NCBI RefSeq assembly: GCF_008704935.1
Contig: NZ_CP023692.1
Coordinates: 1,178,001-1,242,000, forward strand
Origin: Streptomyces vinaceus
GTDB taxonomy: Bacteria; Actinomycetota; Actinomycetes; Streptomycetales; Streptomycetaceae
Reading direction: 5' to 3'
DNA: 64,000 nt
Positions 38,260 to 47,077 of the stretch are shown here, in pieces (positions within the stretch are counted from its first letter, which is position 1; each line of letters opens with the position of its first letter). Under the pieces are notes generated by a model. It had not been told where the DNA came from and ran no database searches. It saw only the letters and a program-made list of their open reading frames with translations. Both the position numbers and the translations under genes were made by a program.

Positions 38260-39945
38260 GTGCCGCCTCGCCTGCGTGCGTCGCTCCCCTGCCTGACCGC
38301 GGCCGCCCTGCTCGCCTTCTGCCTCGCCCCCACCCCGGAGGCGACGGCCGAGCCGTACGCCACCTCGGACGCCCCGCTCGCGCTCACCCCGCCCATGGGC
38401 TGGAACAACTGGGCGCACTACATGTGCGACATCGACGAGGCCAAGGTGGTCGCGAACGCCGACGCGCTCGTCGCCCGCGGCCTCGCGGCCAAGGGCTACG
38501 ACACGGTGACCGTCGACGACTGCTGGATGACCAAGAGCCGGGACGCGGACGGCAACCTGGTCGTCGACACGCAGAAGTTCCCGCGCGGCATGGCCTGGCT
38601 CGGCGAGTACCTGCACGCCAAGGGACTGAAGTTCGGCATCTACGAGGACGCCGGCTCCCTCACCTGCGAGCGCTACCCCGGCAGCGGCTCCCCCGACGGC
38701 GGCGGCCCCGACCACTACGCCCAGGACGCCCGGCTGTTCGCGTCGTGGAAGGTCGACTACGTCAAGATGGACGGCTGCAACCTGTGGGTGCCGCCGGGCA
38801 GGACGAAGGAGCAGGCGTACCGCGACGCCTACAACGCCGTCTCCGCGGGGCTGCGCGCGAGCGGCCGGGACATGGTGCTCTCGGCCTCGGCCCCCGCCTA
38901 CTTCCAGCAGGGCGAGTGGGGCGGCTCCGACTGGCACAAGGTGCTCGGCTGGGTGGGCGAGACCGGCCAGCTGTGGCGCGAGGGCAAGGACATCAAGGTC
39001 TACAACCCCGCCGCGCCCGCGACCTCCCGGTGGAGCTCGGTGCTCGGCAACTACGGCTACAACCGCTGGCTGGGCCGGTACGCGGGCCCCGGCAACTGGA
39101 ACGACCCCGACTTCCTGATCGCGGGCTCCCCCGGGCTCACCGAGGCCGAGAGCCGCAGCCAGGTGGGGCTGTGGGCGATGATGGCCGCCCCCTTCATCCT
39201 GTCCTCCGACGTCTCCCGGCTCACCCCGGCCGGGCTGGCCGCCCTGGGCAACACCGACCTGATCGCGCTGGACCAGGACCCGATGGGCCGCCAGGGCGCC
39301 GTGCTCTCCGCCAACGCCACCTTCGAGGTGCTGGCCCGCCCGCTGGCGAACGGCGACCGCGCCGTCGCCGTGCTCAACCGGTCCGGCAGTGCGCGCGACA
39401 TCTCCGTACCGCTCACCGACATCGGGCTGTACTCCTGCACGGTCGACGCCAAGGACCTGTGGACCGGCGGGAGCACCGAGGTGTCGACCTCCCTGACGGG
39501 GAAGGTGGCCGCGCACGACACGGCGGTCTTCCGGCTCACCCCGCACGAGGGCTGCGGCGCGGCCGTGCCGACCGGGCAGATCACCGGAAACGGCGCCCAG
39601 TGCGCCGACGGGGTCAACACCGCCGGCGTGGGCGCGGTGGTCCTCGCGCCCTGCACAGCGGCCGGCGACCAGCGCTGGGTGCTGGGGCCGCAGGACAGCG
39701 TACGGCTGACCGGCAAGTGCCTCTCGGCGGGCGGGGAAGGGCTCGTGGAGCTGGCCGCGTGCGCACCCGGTGAGCCGGGCCAGCGCTGGACGCACCGCCG
39801 GGACGGGGCACTGGTCGAGGAGGCCGGCGGGCTCTGCCTGACGGCCCCCGCGGCCGCCGCCACCCCGGATGCCCCGGCCGGGCGGCTGCGCCTGAGCGAC
39901 TGCGGCGACCACCGCGTCGACCAGGCCTGGTCCCTGCCCGTCTGA
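38260..39945 (+). CDS. Secreted alpha-galactosidase GH27 with C-terminal ricin-type lectin domain
   Basis: This 561-residue exported enzyme has a signal peptide (SLPCLTAAALLAFCLAPTPEATAEP). The GH27 domain starts LTPPMGWNNWAHYMCDIDE, has the nucleophile in YVKMDGC (Asp171) and a probable acid/base Asp244 in WREGKDI, and the conserved GNWNDPDFLI and APFILSSDVS segments. A beta-sandwich follows to about residue 430. The last 120 residues form a beta-trefoil-like carbohydrate-binding domain with QRWVLGPQD, GKCLSAGG and VDQAWSLP. It removes terminal alpha-galactose from extracellular glycans. GTG 38260 has AAGGAG 5 nt upstream. Confidence 0.93.
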   Translation: MPPRLRASLPCLTAAALLAFCLAPTPEATAEPYATSDAPLALTPPMGWNNWAHYMCDIDEAKVVANADALVARGLAAKGYDTVTVDDCWMTKSRDADGNLVVDTQKFPRGMAWLGEYLHAKGLKFGIYEDAGSLTCERYPGSGSPDGGGPDHYAQDARLFASWKVDYVKMDGCNLWVPPGRTKEQAYRDAYNAVSAGLRASGRDMVLSASAPAYFQQGEWGGSDWHKVLGWVGETGQLWREGKDIKVYNPAAPATSRWSSVLGNYGYNRWLGRYAGPGNWNDPDFLIAGSPGLTEAESRSQVGLWAMMAAPFILSSDVSRLTPAGLAALGNTDLIALDQDPMGRQGAVLSANATFEVLARPLANGDRAVAVLNRSGSARDISVPLTDIGLYSCTVDAKDLWTGGSTEVSTSLTGKVAAHDTAVFRLTPHEGCGAAVPTGQITGNGAQCADGVNTAGVGAVVLAPCTAAGDQRWVLGPQDSVRLTGKCLSAGGEGLVELAACAPGEPGQRWTHRRDGALVEEAGGLCLTAPAAAATPDAPAGRLRLSDCGDHRVDQAWSLPV

Positions 39946-40027
39946 TGCCCCCACGGGGTCGCCGTCCTGCCACCGCCCCGGACGGCGCCCCCGACCCGAG
40001 CCCGGGACCCACCTCAGACACGGATCG

Positions 40028-42340
40028 GTGATTCGACGGATGACGATCTCCCCACCCCGGCGCCGGCGGCACGCGCAGCTGCGCCGCCGGGTCGCCCTCG
40101 CCGCCCTGGTGGTCGCACTCGGCGCCGGCTCCCCCGCACTGGCCGACGTGACCGGCGTGACCGGCGTGACCGACGTGACCGGCGTGGCCGGCGTGCGAGG
40201 CCCCGCGCCCGCGCCCCGGGCCTTCGACACGGGGCCCGCGCGCGAGGCGTTGCGGCGCCTGCTGCCGCACCATGCCGACCAGTTCACCCTCGTGCCAGAC
40301 CCGGCCGCCGGCGCCGACCGCTTCACCGTGTCCGGGTCGGCCGGCGCGATCACCGTGCGCGGCTCCACCGGGGCCACCCTGCTCACCGGCGTCGGCTGGT
40401 ACCTCCAGCACGTCGCCGGGGCCGACATCGGCTGGCCGGGCGACAGCATCGGGATGCTGCCGGCGCGGCTGCCCGCCGTACCCGCGCCGGTCACCCGCAG
40501 CGCGCTCGTCCCGCACCGGTACGCCCTCAACGACACCGACGACGGCTACTCGGGCGCGTACCGCACCTTCGAGCAGCACCAGCGGCAGATCGACCTGCTC
40601 GCCCTGCACGGCATCAACGAGGTGTTCGTGCAGGCGGGCGCCGAGTACCCCTACTACCGGGCGCTCCAGGGCTTCGGCTACTCCGCCGCCGAGCTGCGCG
40701 AGTGGATCCCCGGCCCCGGGCACCAGAGCTGGTGGCTGCTGCAGAACCTCAGCGGCTTCGGCGGCCCGGTCTCCGAGCGGCTGATGCGCGAGCGCGCCGA
40801 GCTCGGCGGGCGGATCGCCGAGCAGCTGCGCGGGCTCGGCATGACCCCCGTACTGCCCGGCTACTTCGGTACGGTGCCGCCGGGGTTCGCCGCCCGCAAC
40901 ACGGGCGCGAAGACGGTGGCGCAGGGCGACTGGGCGGGCTTCGACCGGCCCGACTGGCTGGATCCGACCTCCCCGGTGTTCGGGAAGCTGGCCGCCGCTT
41001 ACTACGCGGAGCAGCGCGCCGTGTTCGGGGACAGCGGCATGTACCGTATGAGCCCGCTGCACGAGGGCGGGACGGTGGGCACCGTCGATGTGAAGGCGGC
41101 TGCCACCGCCGTCCAGAAGGCGCTGCACGCCGCGCACCCGGGCGCGATGTGGGCCGTGCTGGGCTGGCAGGACAGCCCGAAGGCGGAGCTGCTCGCCGGG
41201 GTGGACACCTCGAAGCTGCTGATCCTGGACGGGCTGTCCGACCGGTACAACCGCCTGGACCGCGAGACCCGCTGGGGCGGGGTCCCGTACGCGATGGGCA
41301 CGATCTACAACTTCGGCGGGCACACCACGATCGGCGCGAACACCTCCGTGTGGATCGAGCGGTTCGGTCCCTGGCGGGCCAAGGCCGGCAGCGCGCTGAA
41401 GGGCATCGCGTACCTGCCGGAGGCCACCGGCACCAACCCGGCGGCCTTCGACCTGTTCACCGATCTCGCCTGGGAACCCGGGACCATCGACCAGCGCAAG
41501 TGGTTCGCCGATTTCGCGGGCCGCCGCTACGGGCGGCCCGACAAGGAGGCGGCCGCCGCCTGGGAGGAGCTGCGCGCGGGCCCGTACAGCACCTCCTCGG
41601 GCCTGTGGTCGGAGTCCCAGGACAGCCTGTTCACCGCCCGGCCGAGCCTGAGCGCGGTGGGGGCGGCCTACTGGAGCCCCAAGTCGATGCGCTACCCGGC
41701 CGATGCGGTGCGCAGGGCCCTGGACCACCTGCTCAAGGTGGATCCGAAGCTGCGCGGCTCCAGCGCGTACCGCTTCGACCTCGTGGACACGGCCCGGCAG
41801 GCCCTGGCCAACCACTCGCGGGTGCTGCTGCCGCAGATCAAGGCGGCGTACGAGGCCAAGGACCTGGCCAGGCTGCGCGCACTGACCGCGCAGTGGGCGG
41901 ACGGGGAGCGGCAGTTGGACGCCGTCACGGGCTCGGATCCGAACTTCCTGCTCGGCGACTGGCTGGCGGCGGCCCGCTCCTGGGGCGCGGACGCGGCCGA
42001 GCAGGACCGGTACGAGTACGACGCCCGCTCGATCCTCAGCGTGTGGGGCCGGCGCAGCACCAGCGAGGGCGGCTTCCTGCACGACTACGCGAACCGCGAA
42101 TGGAGCGGCCTGATCGGGGAGTTGTACGCACCCCGCTGGGCCGCCTACTTCGAGACGCTGGAGGAGTCCCTCGTACGGCGGGCGGCCCCCCGGGAGATCG
42201 ACTGGCACGCCTTCGAGGAGGAGTGGGCCCGGCGCACCACCCGGCATCCGAGCGGGGCGGACGGCCCCAGCGGGGATCCGTACGCCCTGGCGAAGGGCAT
42301 CGCTGCGGACCTGAACTCCTGGGAGGGCGGAGTCCGCTGA
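40028..42340 (+). CDS. Secreted alpha-N-acetylglucosaminidase, GH89 (NAGLU-like)
   Basis: This 770-residue exported enzyme has an Arg-rich N-terminus and signal (RVALAALVVALGAGSPALA), followed by a low-complexity DVTGVTGV repeat. The N-terminal domain about 60-170 and the TIM barrel about 170-500 match NAGLU: RYALNDTDDGYSGAYRTFEQHQRQID, WWLLQNLSGFGGP, and GIAYLPEATGTNPAAFDLFTDLAW, whose Glu corresponds to a catalytic glutamate of human NAGLU. The C-terminal helical domain carries FLLGDWLAAARSWG and NREWSGLIGELYAPRW. It cleaves terminal alpha-GlcNAc from mucin- or heparan-type glycans. GTG 40028 is used; ATG 40040 is possible. It follows GH27 by 82 nt and may be co-transcribed. Confidence 0.93.
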   Translation: MIRRMTISPPRRRRHAQLRRRVALAALVVALGAGSPALADVTGVTGVTDVTGVAGVRGPAPAPRAFDTGPAREALRRLLPHHADQFTLVPDPAAGADRFTVSGSAGAITVRGSTGATLLTGVGWYLQHVAGADIGWPGDSIGMLPARLPAVPAPVTRSALVPHRYALNDTDDGYSGAYRTFEQHQRQIDLLALHGINEVFVQAGAEYPYYRALQGFGYSAAELREWIPGPGHQSWWLLQNLSGFGGPVSERLMRERAELGGRIAEQLRGLGMTPVLPGYFGTVPPGFAARNTGAKTVAQGDWAGFDRPDWLDPTSPVFGKLAAAYYAEQRAVFGDSGMYRMSPLHEGGTVGTVDVKAAATAVQKALHAAHPGAMWAVLGWQDSPKAELLAGVDTSKLLILDGLSDRYNRLDRETRWGGVPYAMGTIYNFGGHTTIGANTSVWIERFGPWRAKAGSALKGIAYLPEATGTNPAAFDLFTDLAWEPGTIDQRKWFADFAGRRYGRPDKEAAAAWEELRAGPYSTSSGLWSESQDSLFTARPSLSAVGAAYWSPKSMRYPADAVRRALDHLLKVDPKLRGSSAYRFDLVDTARQALANHSRVLLPQIKAAYEAKDLARLRALTAQWADGERQLDAVTGSDPNFLLGDWLAAARSWGADAAEQDRYEYDARSILSVWGRRSTSEGGFLHDYANREWSGLIGELYAPRWAAYFETLEESLVRRAAPREIDWHAFEEEWARRTTRHPSGADGPSGDPYALAKGIAADLNSWEGGVR
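40145..40197 (+). repeat. 9-bp repeat in the 5' part of the GH89 gene
   Basis: About six diverged GTGACCGGC-like units encode the DVTGVTGVTDVTGVAGV stretch just after the signal peptide. It is a likely site of length variation. Confidence 0.6.
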
Positions 42341-42350
42341 ACGCTCCTAC

Positions 42351-42404
42351 ACCACCTCGGGCGGTGGCGATCGGATGATGCGCTGATCATCACCCGCCCG
42401 TGGT
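42351..42404 (+). terminator. Imperfect hairpin after the GH89 gene
   Basis: ACCAC with a CGGGCGG core on the left pairs with CCGCCCGTGGT on the right, enclosing a smaller GATGAT/ATCATC stem. It starts 10 nt past the GH89 stop. Confidence 0.5.
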
Positions 42405-42490
42405 AATCCCGTTACCCCTGCGGGGGAGAACCTGTCGAGGGGTTCGACGCGCGGGACGCGCACTCGGTTGACTGGCCCGGAACGACCACC

Positions 42491-42525
42491 AGGGGCGGCC
42501 GTCGGAACATCCGGCGGCCGCCCCT
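42491..42525 (+). terminator. 11-bp hairpin upstream of the prenyl cluster
   Basis: A perfect 11-bp stem (42491-42501 with 42515-42525) with a 13-nt loop that can pair further. It ends 44 nt before the ATG at 42570. It could insulate the cluster from read-through or act in its leader. Confidence 0.5.
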
Positions 42526-42569
42526 TCCGACGCCGTCCGCGGCCCGACGCCAGCAGGAGTGCACCGAGC

Positions 42570-43001
42570 ATGTCCCAGACCGGACACGAACGGCCCGGAC
42601 AGCCCGGGCAGCACGAAGAGCCCGGACAGCCCGGCCGGCACGAACAGCCCGGACAGCCCGGACAGCCGGGGCGCCCCCAGCAGTCCGTTCCGCCCCCGCC
42701 GTCCGCGCCGGAGCAGGGCCCCGCGCCCGAGGCCCCGCCCGTGACCCTGGAGCTGCTGGCGCTGCTCGCCGCCGGGGTCGCCGACCTGGCCCTCGACCAG
42801 TTACGGCAGTCCGCCGACCGGGCCCAGGAGGTACTGCGCCGCTCCGACCTGCGCGAGCTTCTCACCGACGGGGTCGTGGAACTGCGCAAGCGCGGCGAGC
42901 TGGCCACCCGCCGCTCGGGCGCGGCCACGGAGAACCACCTGGAGACCATGGCCCGGCGGGCCGCCGAGCGGGTCGCCTCCGAGGGCCACCCGCGTGCATG
43001 A
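42570..43001 (+). CDS. Small protein with Gly-Gln-Pro repeats and helical C-terminus; contains a TTA codon
   Basis: This is a 143-residue protein. Residues 1-50 are low-complexity repeats of (G)QPG(Q/R)HE(Q/E)P, with a Pro-rich linker to 75. The rest is amphipathic helix (VTLELLALLAAGVADLALDQ, ELLTDGVVELRKRGELATRR). There is no signal peptide. Codon 78 is TTA (42801-42803), the only in-frame TTA noticed among the genes of this window. It makes translation dependent on the bldA tRNA in Streptomyces. ATG 42570 has AGGAG 11 nt upstream. The 3' end overlaps the polyprenyl synthetase start by 8 nt, so the TTA could also limit that gene through coupling. The function is unknown. Confidence 0.8.
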   Translation: MSQTGHERPGQPGQHEEPGQPGRHEQPGQPGQPGRPQQSVPPPPSAPEQGPAPEAPPVTLELLALLAAGVADLALDQLRQSADRAQEVLRRSDLRELLTDGVVELRKRGELATRRSGAATENHLETMARRAAERVASEGHPRA

Positions 43002-44040
43002 CCACACCGGCTTCAAGGAGCGCATCGACCGGGTGCTGCTTCGGCTGGCCGACGAGGAGGAGCGGGAGCTGCTCGCACTGCACGCCGAACTCTCGCCCCT
43101 GTCCGGCCAGTTGCGCCGCGCGCTGGCCGGCGGGAAGCGGCTGCGGGCCGCGTACCTGTACTGGGGCTGGCGGGCGGCCGGACAGCCCGACTGCGAGGGC
43201 GTGATCCGGGCCGCGGCCGCCATGGAGCTCGTACACGCGGCCGCGTGCACGCACGACGACATCATCGACGACAGCCGGATGCGGCACGGCCGGCCCACCG
43301 CGCACGCCGCCTTCGCCGCCCCCGGCGCCCGCGGCGGCGCCGGACAGCGCTCCACCGCCCTCGCGATGATCCTCGGCGACCTGCTGATGGGCTACGCCGG
43401 GTACGTCTTCAGCTCCTGCGGGCTGCCCGGGGCCTACCTGGCCCGGACCGTCCCGCTCTGGGCCACGCTGCTGCGCGAGACGATGGCGGGCGAGTTCCTG
43501 GAGGTGCTCCGCACCCGGTCCGGGCAGGTCCCGCAGGTGGCGGAGTCGCTGGAGGTGGCCCGCTTCAAGACGGCCAAGTACACCGTCGAGCGGCCGCTGC
43601 ACCTCGGCGCCACCCTGGGCGGGGGCTCGCGCGTCCTGCTCGACGCCTTCACCGCGTACGGACTGCCGCTCGGCGAGGCCTTCCAGCTGCGCGACGACCT
43701 GCTCGGCACCTTCGGCGACCCGGCCAGGACCGGCAAGTCGAACGTGGACGACCTGCGGGACGGCAAACCGACCGCGCTGCTCGCCCTGACCACCGCCGCG
43801 GCCCGCGGCGCCGACCGGCGGCTGCTCACGGAGCTGGTCGGCCGCCCCGGCCTGGACGGCGAAGAGGCGGCCGCCGTACGCGCGCTGATGGAGCGCTGCG
43901 GGGCCCGGCAGCAGGTCGAGGACATGATCCGCGAGCGCATCGCCCGGGCCGCCGGCGCGCTGGACCGCGTACCGATGCCCGCACAGGCGCGGTCCGCGCT
44001 GCGCGAGCTCGCCGGCACCGCCGCCGAGCGCTCGCTGTAA
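42994..44040 (+). CDS. Polyprenyl (geranylgeranyl-type) diphosphate synthase
   Basis: This 348-residue trans-prenyltransferase has the first Asp-rich motif in CTHDDIIDD (residues about 86-92) and preceding GGKRLRAAYLYWGW. The second motif is degenerate, LRDDLLGTFGDP, followed by TGKSNVDDLRDGKPTALL, as in many actinobacterial GGPP synthases. It condenses IPP with an allylic diphosphate in the cytosol; chain length cannot be read with confidence. GTG 42994 overlaps the upstream gene by 8 nt. An out-of-frame ATG at 42998 is not the start. It is followed after 34 nt by a DUF2236 oxygenase, so the prenyl product may be that enzyme's substrate or precursor. Confidence 0.92.
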   Translation: MHDHTGFKERIDRVLLRLADEEERELLALHAELSPLSGQLRRALAGGKRLRAAYLYWGWRAAGQPDCEGVIRAAAAMELVHAAACTHDDIIDDSRMRHGRPTAHAAFAAPGARGGAGQRSTALAMILGDLLMGYAGYVFSSCGLPGAYLARTVPLWATLLRETMAGEFLEVLRTRSGQVPQVAESLEVARFKTAKYTVERPLHLGATLGGGSRVLLDAFTAYGLPLGEAFQLRDDLLGTFGDPARTGKSNVDDLRDGKPTALLALTTAAARGADRRLLTELVGRPGLDGEEAAAVRALMERCGARQQVEDMIRERIARAAGALDRVPMPAQARSALRELAGTAAERSL

Positions 44041-44074
44041 CCCGCTCCCCGTACACACGAGAAGGACGAGTCAA

Positions 44075-45268
44075 GTGACCACCGCCGAGACCGCCTCCGT
44101 CCCCCCGCTCCCCCGCTACGACGACGCCGCCCTCGACGCGCTGTCCACCCAGGGCGATCCGCTCGCCGACGAGACCGTCGCCGCTCTGCTGCGCCGCGGC
44201 GAGGTGGGCGACCTCAACACGCTCATGCGGTTCTTCACCACCGCCGGGGACCCGCTGCCCGAGCGGCTCCCGGCCTCCGCGCGCGGCTACTTCGAGGCCA
44301 CCGCCCTGCCCCCCGCCTGGATCGACTGGGACGTCATGGAGCGGGCCCGGCTCTTCTTCGCGGACAACGCCGCCCACATCAACACCGGCCTGTCCTTCGC
44401 CGCGATGCCCGTCAGCTACGCCGTCCCCCGGATGGCCCGGCTGCTGTCCTGCACGCACTCGCTCGCGTACCCCTCCCGCCGGATGGCCAACACCGGCCAG
44501 TTCGTCACGTACCTCATGCGGAGCGACTCCTTCGCCGAGGGCAGCACGTTCCTCCCGGCCGCGCAGAAGGTACGGCTGCTGCACGCCGCGGTCCGCCACC
44601 ACCTGCGCCACGGCGGCCACTGGGACGTGGAGCGGGACGGGCTGCCCATCTGCCAGGAGGACCTGATCGCCGGGCAGACCTTCTTCTCGCTGCTGGTGCT
44701 CGACGCCATGCACCGGCTCGGCATCCACATGACCGAGGAGGGCGCGGAGGCCTACTACTACGCCTGGCGGGTGGTGGCGGCGCTGCTGGGCTGCGACATG
44801 GCGGCCGTACCGGAGGACCTCGCCGAGGCGCGCGCCTACTGCGACCTCTACCTGGAGCGCCATCTCGGCCCCTCGCCCGAGGGCGTGGTCCTCTACGCCC
44901 AGCTGCTGCGGCTGTACGAGGACGTGGTACCCGGCACGCTCTTCGACCCGATGGTCCCGGCCACCGTCCGCTACCTGGTCGGCGACACCATCGGCGACTG
45001 GCTGGAGGTCCCGCGCGGCCCCTGGGACGCGGCGGCCAAGGCGGTCCCGGTGGTGCTGGGGCTGCTGGAGACCATCGAGGACAGCAGCCCGTTCGCGGAG
45101 TGGGCGCTCGACAAGGCGGGTTCGCTGCTCGCCGGCTTCGAGCTGTCCGCGCTGACCCGGGGGCGGGTCATGCACCACGCCATCCCCGCCGAGCTGAAGC
45201 CGGAGTACGGGGTGAAGGCGCCGCGCACCGGGCGCTGGGTGCCACCGGCTCCGGCGCGGGCGCGCTGA
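44075..45268 (+). CDS. DUF2236 / MpaB-type heme oxygenase-like protein
   Basis: This 397-residue protein has the ER-bound oxygenase MpaB / rubber-oxygenase (Lcp) catalytic domain. Recognisable parts are NTGLSFAAMPVSYAVPRMARLL, the YPSRRMANTGQFVTYLM helix, and KVRLLHAAVRHHL, with the His expected to bind heme b. The QEDLIAGQTFFSLLVLDAM segment follows. There is no signal peptide. Relatives cleave the chain of prenylated compounds (MpaB) or polyisoprene (Lcp). GTG 44075 has AAGGA 8-9 nt upstream. Adjacency to a polyprenyl synthase suggests an oxidised or cleaved isoprenoid product. The 143-nt gap after it contains diverged repeats around CGCTGAGCCG. Confidence 0.88.
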   Translation: MTTAETASVPPLPRYDDAALDALSTQGDPLADETVAALLRRGEVGDLNTLMRFFTTAGDPLPERLPASARGYFEATALPPAWIDWDVMERARLFFADNAAHINTGLSFAAMPVSYAVPRMARLLSCTHSLAYPSRRMANTGQFVTYLMRSDSFAEGSTFLPAAQKVRLLHAAVRHHLRHGGHWDVERDGLPICQEDLIAGQTFFSLLVLDAMHRLGIHMTEEGAEAYYYAWRVVAALLGCDMAAVPEDLAEARAYCDLYLERHLGPSPEGVVLYAQLLRLYEDVVPGTLFDPMVPATVRYLVGDTIGDWLEVPRGPWDAAAKAVPVVLGLLETIEDSSPFAEWALDKAGSLLAGFELSALTRGRVMHHAIPAELKPEYGVKAPRTGRWVPPAPARAR

Positions 45269-45411
45269 GCCGCCGGTGTGCTGAGCCGCCTGTGTGCCAG
45301 GGCGTACGGGCGCTGAGCCGAACGGGCGTGGGCGGGCGCGGGTCCGCCCCGGCCGGAGTCACACTGGAAGCCCACATTCCGGGCATACGGCGACGCGGAC
45401 GGTGACTCCCC

Positions 45412-47019
45412 ATGACGACCGGTGTGAAGGCTGACCCGGGGCGGCGCCGCCGCGTCCTGGGCGGCGCCGTCTGCGGGCTGGTCGCCGCCTGCGCCGGGCT
45501 GGCCGTGGCCGAGCTGGCCTCGGCGGCGGTCCGGCCCGAGGCCTCCCCGGTCACCGCGGTCGGCGGAGCCGTCGTCGACCGTACGCCGGTGGGCGTCAAG
45601 GAGTGGGCGATCCGGGAGTTCGGCACCGCCGACAAGCTGCTGCTGGCCCTCGGGATCGTCCTCGCCCTGGCCGCGGTGGCGGCCCTGGCCGGGGTGCTCG
45701 CCGTACGGCACCTGCCCGCCGGTATCGCGCTCGCCGGCTGTTTCGGGCTGGTCGGGGCGGCGGCCGCGCTCAGCCGGCCCGGGGCGACCTGGCACGACGC
45801 GCTGCCTTCGCTGGGCGGCGGACTGGCGGCGGCCGGGGTGCTGTACGTCCTGGTCAGCGTCTTGACCAGGCCCCGTCCGGTGGGCGCGCCGCCGGGCGGC
45901 GCCTGGTCGCTGGACCGGCGCGGCTTCGGCCGGCTGGTCGGCGCGGCCCTCGTGGCCTCGGCCGGGATCGGGTACGCGGGGCGGCGGCTCGGCGCGTACG
46001 GCTCGGCCGGGGCGACGGCCTCGCGGGCGGACCTGGTCCTGCCGGAACCGGCCGTGCCCGCGCCGCCGGTGCCTCCCGGCGCGCAGCTGCCGGTCCCCGG
46101 GATCTCCCCCTTCATCACCCCCAACGGGGATTTCTACCGCGTGGACACCGCCCTGGTCGTCCCCCGGGTGGACGCGGACACCTGGCGGCTGCGCATCCAC
46201 GGCGAGGGCGTCTCGAACCCGCTCGAACTCGGGTTCCGCGAGCTGCTGGCCCGCCCGCTCGTCGAGCACGACATCACCCTGTGCTGCGTGTCGAACGAGG
46301 TCGGGGGCCCGTACGCGGGCAATGCCCGCTGGCTCGGCGTGCGCCTGGCCGACCTGCTGCGCGAGGCGGGGGTGCGGCCTCCCTCGCGGGGCGGGCCGGC
46401 GGACCAGCTGGTGGCCCGCTCGGTGGACGGGATGACGATCGGGACGCCGGTCGAGACGGTGATGGACGGCCGGGACGCGCTGCTGGCCGTCGGGATGAAC
46501 GGCGAGCCGCTGCCCTTCGCGCACGGCTTCCCGGTACGGATGGTCGTACCGGGCCTGTACGGGTACGTCTCGGCCTGCAAGTGGCTGACCGAGCTGCGGC
46601 TGACGACCTTCGCGGCGTACGACGCGTACTGGGTGCGCCGGTCCTGGGCGCAGCAGGGCCCGGTCAAGACGCAGTCCCGCATCGACACCCCGCGCCCGTC
46701 CGCCGAGCCCGCGGAGGGACGGGTGGCGGTGGCCGGGGTGGCGTGGGCACAGCACCGGGGCATCGCCCGGGTGGAGGTACGGGTGGACGCGGGGCCGTGG
46801 CAGGAGGCCCGGCTCGGGGCGGCGGACGGCAACGACACCTGGCGGGAGTGGGTGTGGGAGTGGGAGGCGACCGCGGGGCCGCACACGCTGGAAGTCCGCG
46901 CGACCGACGGTACGGGGGCCGTCCAGACGGGTGTGCGCACGGGAACCGTCCCCGACGGGGCGACCGGGTGGCACTCGGTGCCGGTGCGTGTCCGGCCGGG
47001 GCCCGGGAGGAAGGCATGA
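45412..47019 (+). CDS. Membrane-anchored molybdopterin oxidoreductase (sulfite oxidase family)
   Basis: This is a 535-residue protein. The N-terminal 190 residues contain four to five membrane spans (AVCGLVAACAGLAVAELAS, LLLALGIVLALAAVAALAGVL and others). The oxidoreductase molybdopterin-binding domain follows at about 215-400, with GDFYRVDTALVVPRVD, DITLCCVSNEVGG (Cys that would bind Mo), NARWLGVRLADLL, and GFPVRMVVPGLYGYVSACKWL. An immunoglobulin-like dimerisation domain forms the end (RVAVAGVAWAQHRGIARVEVRVD). The Mo domain probably faces outside. The substrate is unknown. ATG 45412 is used; there is no strong ribosome site. It lies between the oxygenase and the esterase, all on the same strand. 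Confidence 0.88.
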   Translation: MTTGVKADPGRRRRVLGGAVCGLVAACAGLAVAELASAAVRPEASPVTAVGGAVVDRTPVGVKEWAIREFGTADKLLLALGIVLALAAVAALAGVLAVRHLPAGIALAGCFGLVGAAAALSRPGATWHDALPSLGGGLAAAGVLYVLVSVLTRPRPVGAPPGGAWSLDRRGFGRLVGAALVASAGIGYAGRRLGAYGSAGATASRADLVLPEPAVPAPPVPPGAQLPVPGISPFITPNGDFYRVDTALVVPRVDADTWRLRIHGEGVSNPLELGFRELLARPLVEHDITLCCVSNEVGGPYAGNARWLGVRLADLLREAGVRPPSRGGPADQLVARSVDGMTIGTPVETVMDGRDALLAVGMNGEPLPFAHGFPVRMVVPGLYGYVSACKWLTELRLTTFAAYDAYWVRRSWAQQGPVKTQSRIDTPRPSAEPAEGRVAVAGVAWAQHRGIARVEVRVDAGPWQEARLGAADGNDTWREWVWEWEATAGPHTLEVRATDGTGAVQTGVRTGTVPDGATGWHSVPVRVRPGPGRKA

Positions 47020-47077
47020 TGCGGACATCCTGGGAAACCGACTGGGAAACCGACCCGCACGTCAGGAGCCGGCCCTC

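Noticed and set aside
42998..43204. Plus-strand 68-codon frame starting at ATG 42998 inside the polyprenyl synthase
   Set aside because: It is out of frame with the prenyl-synthase motifs; the true start is GTG 42994.
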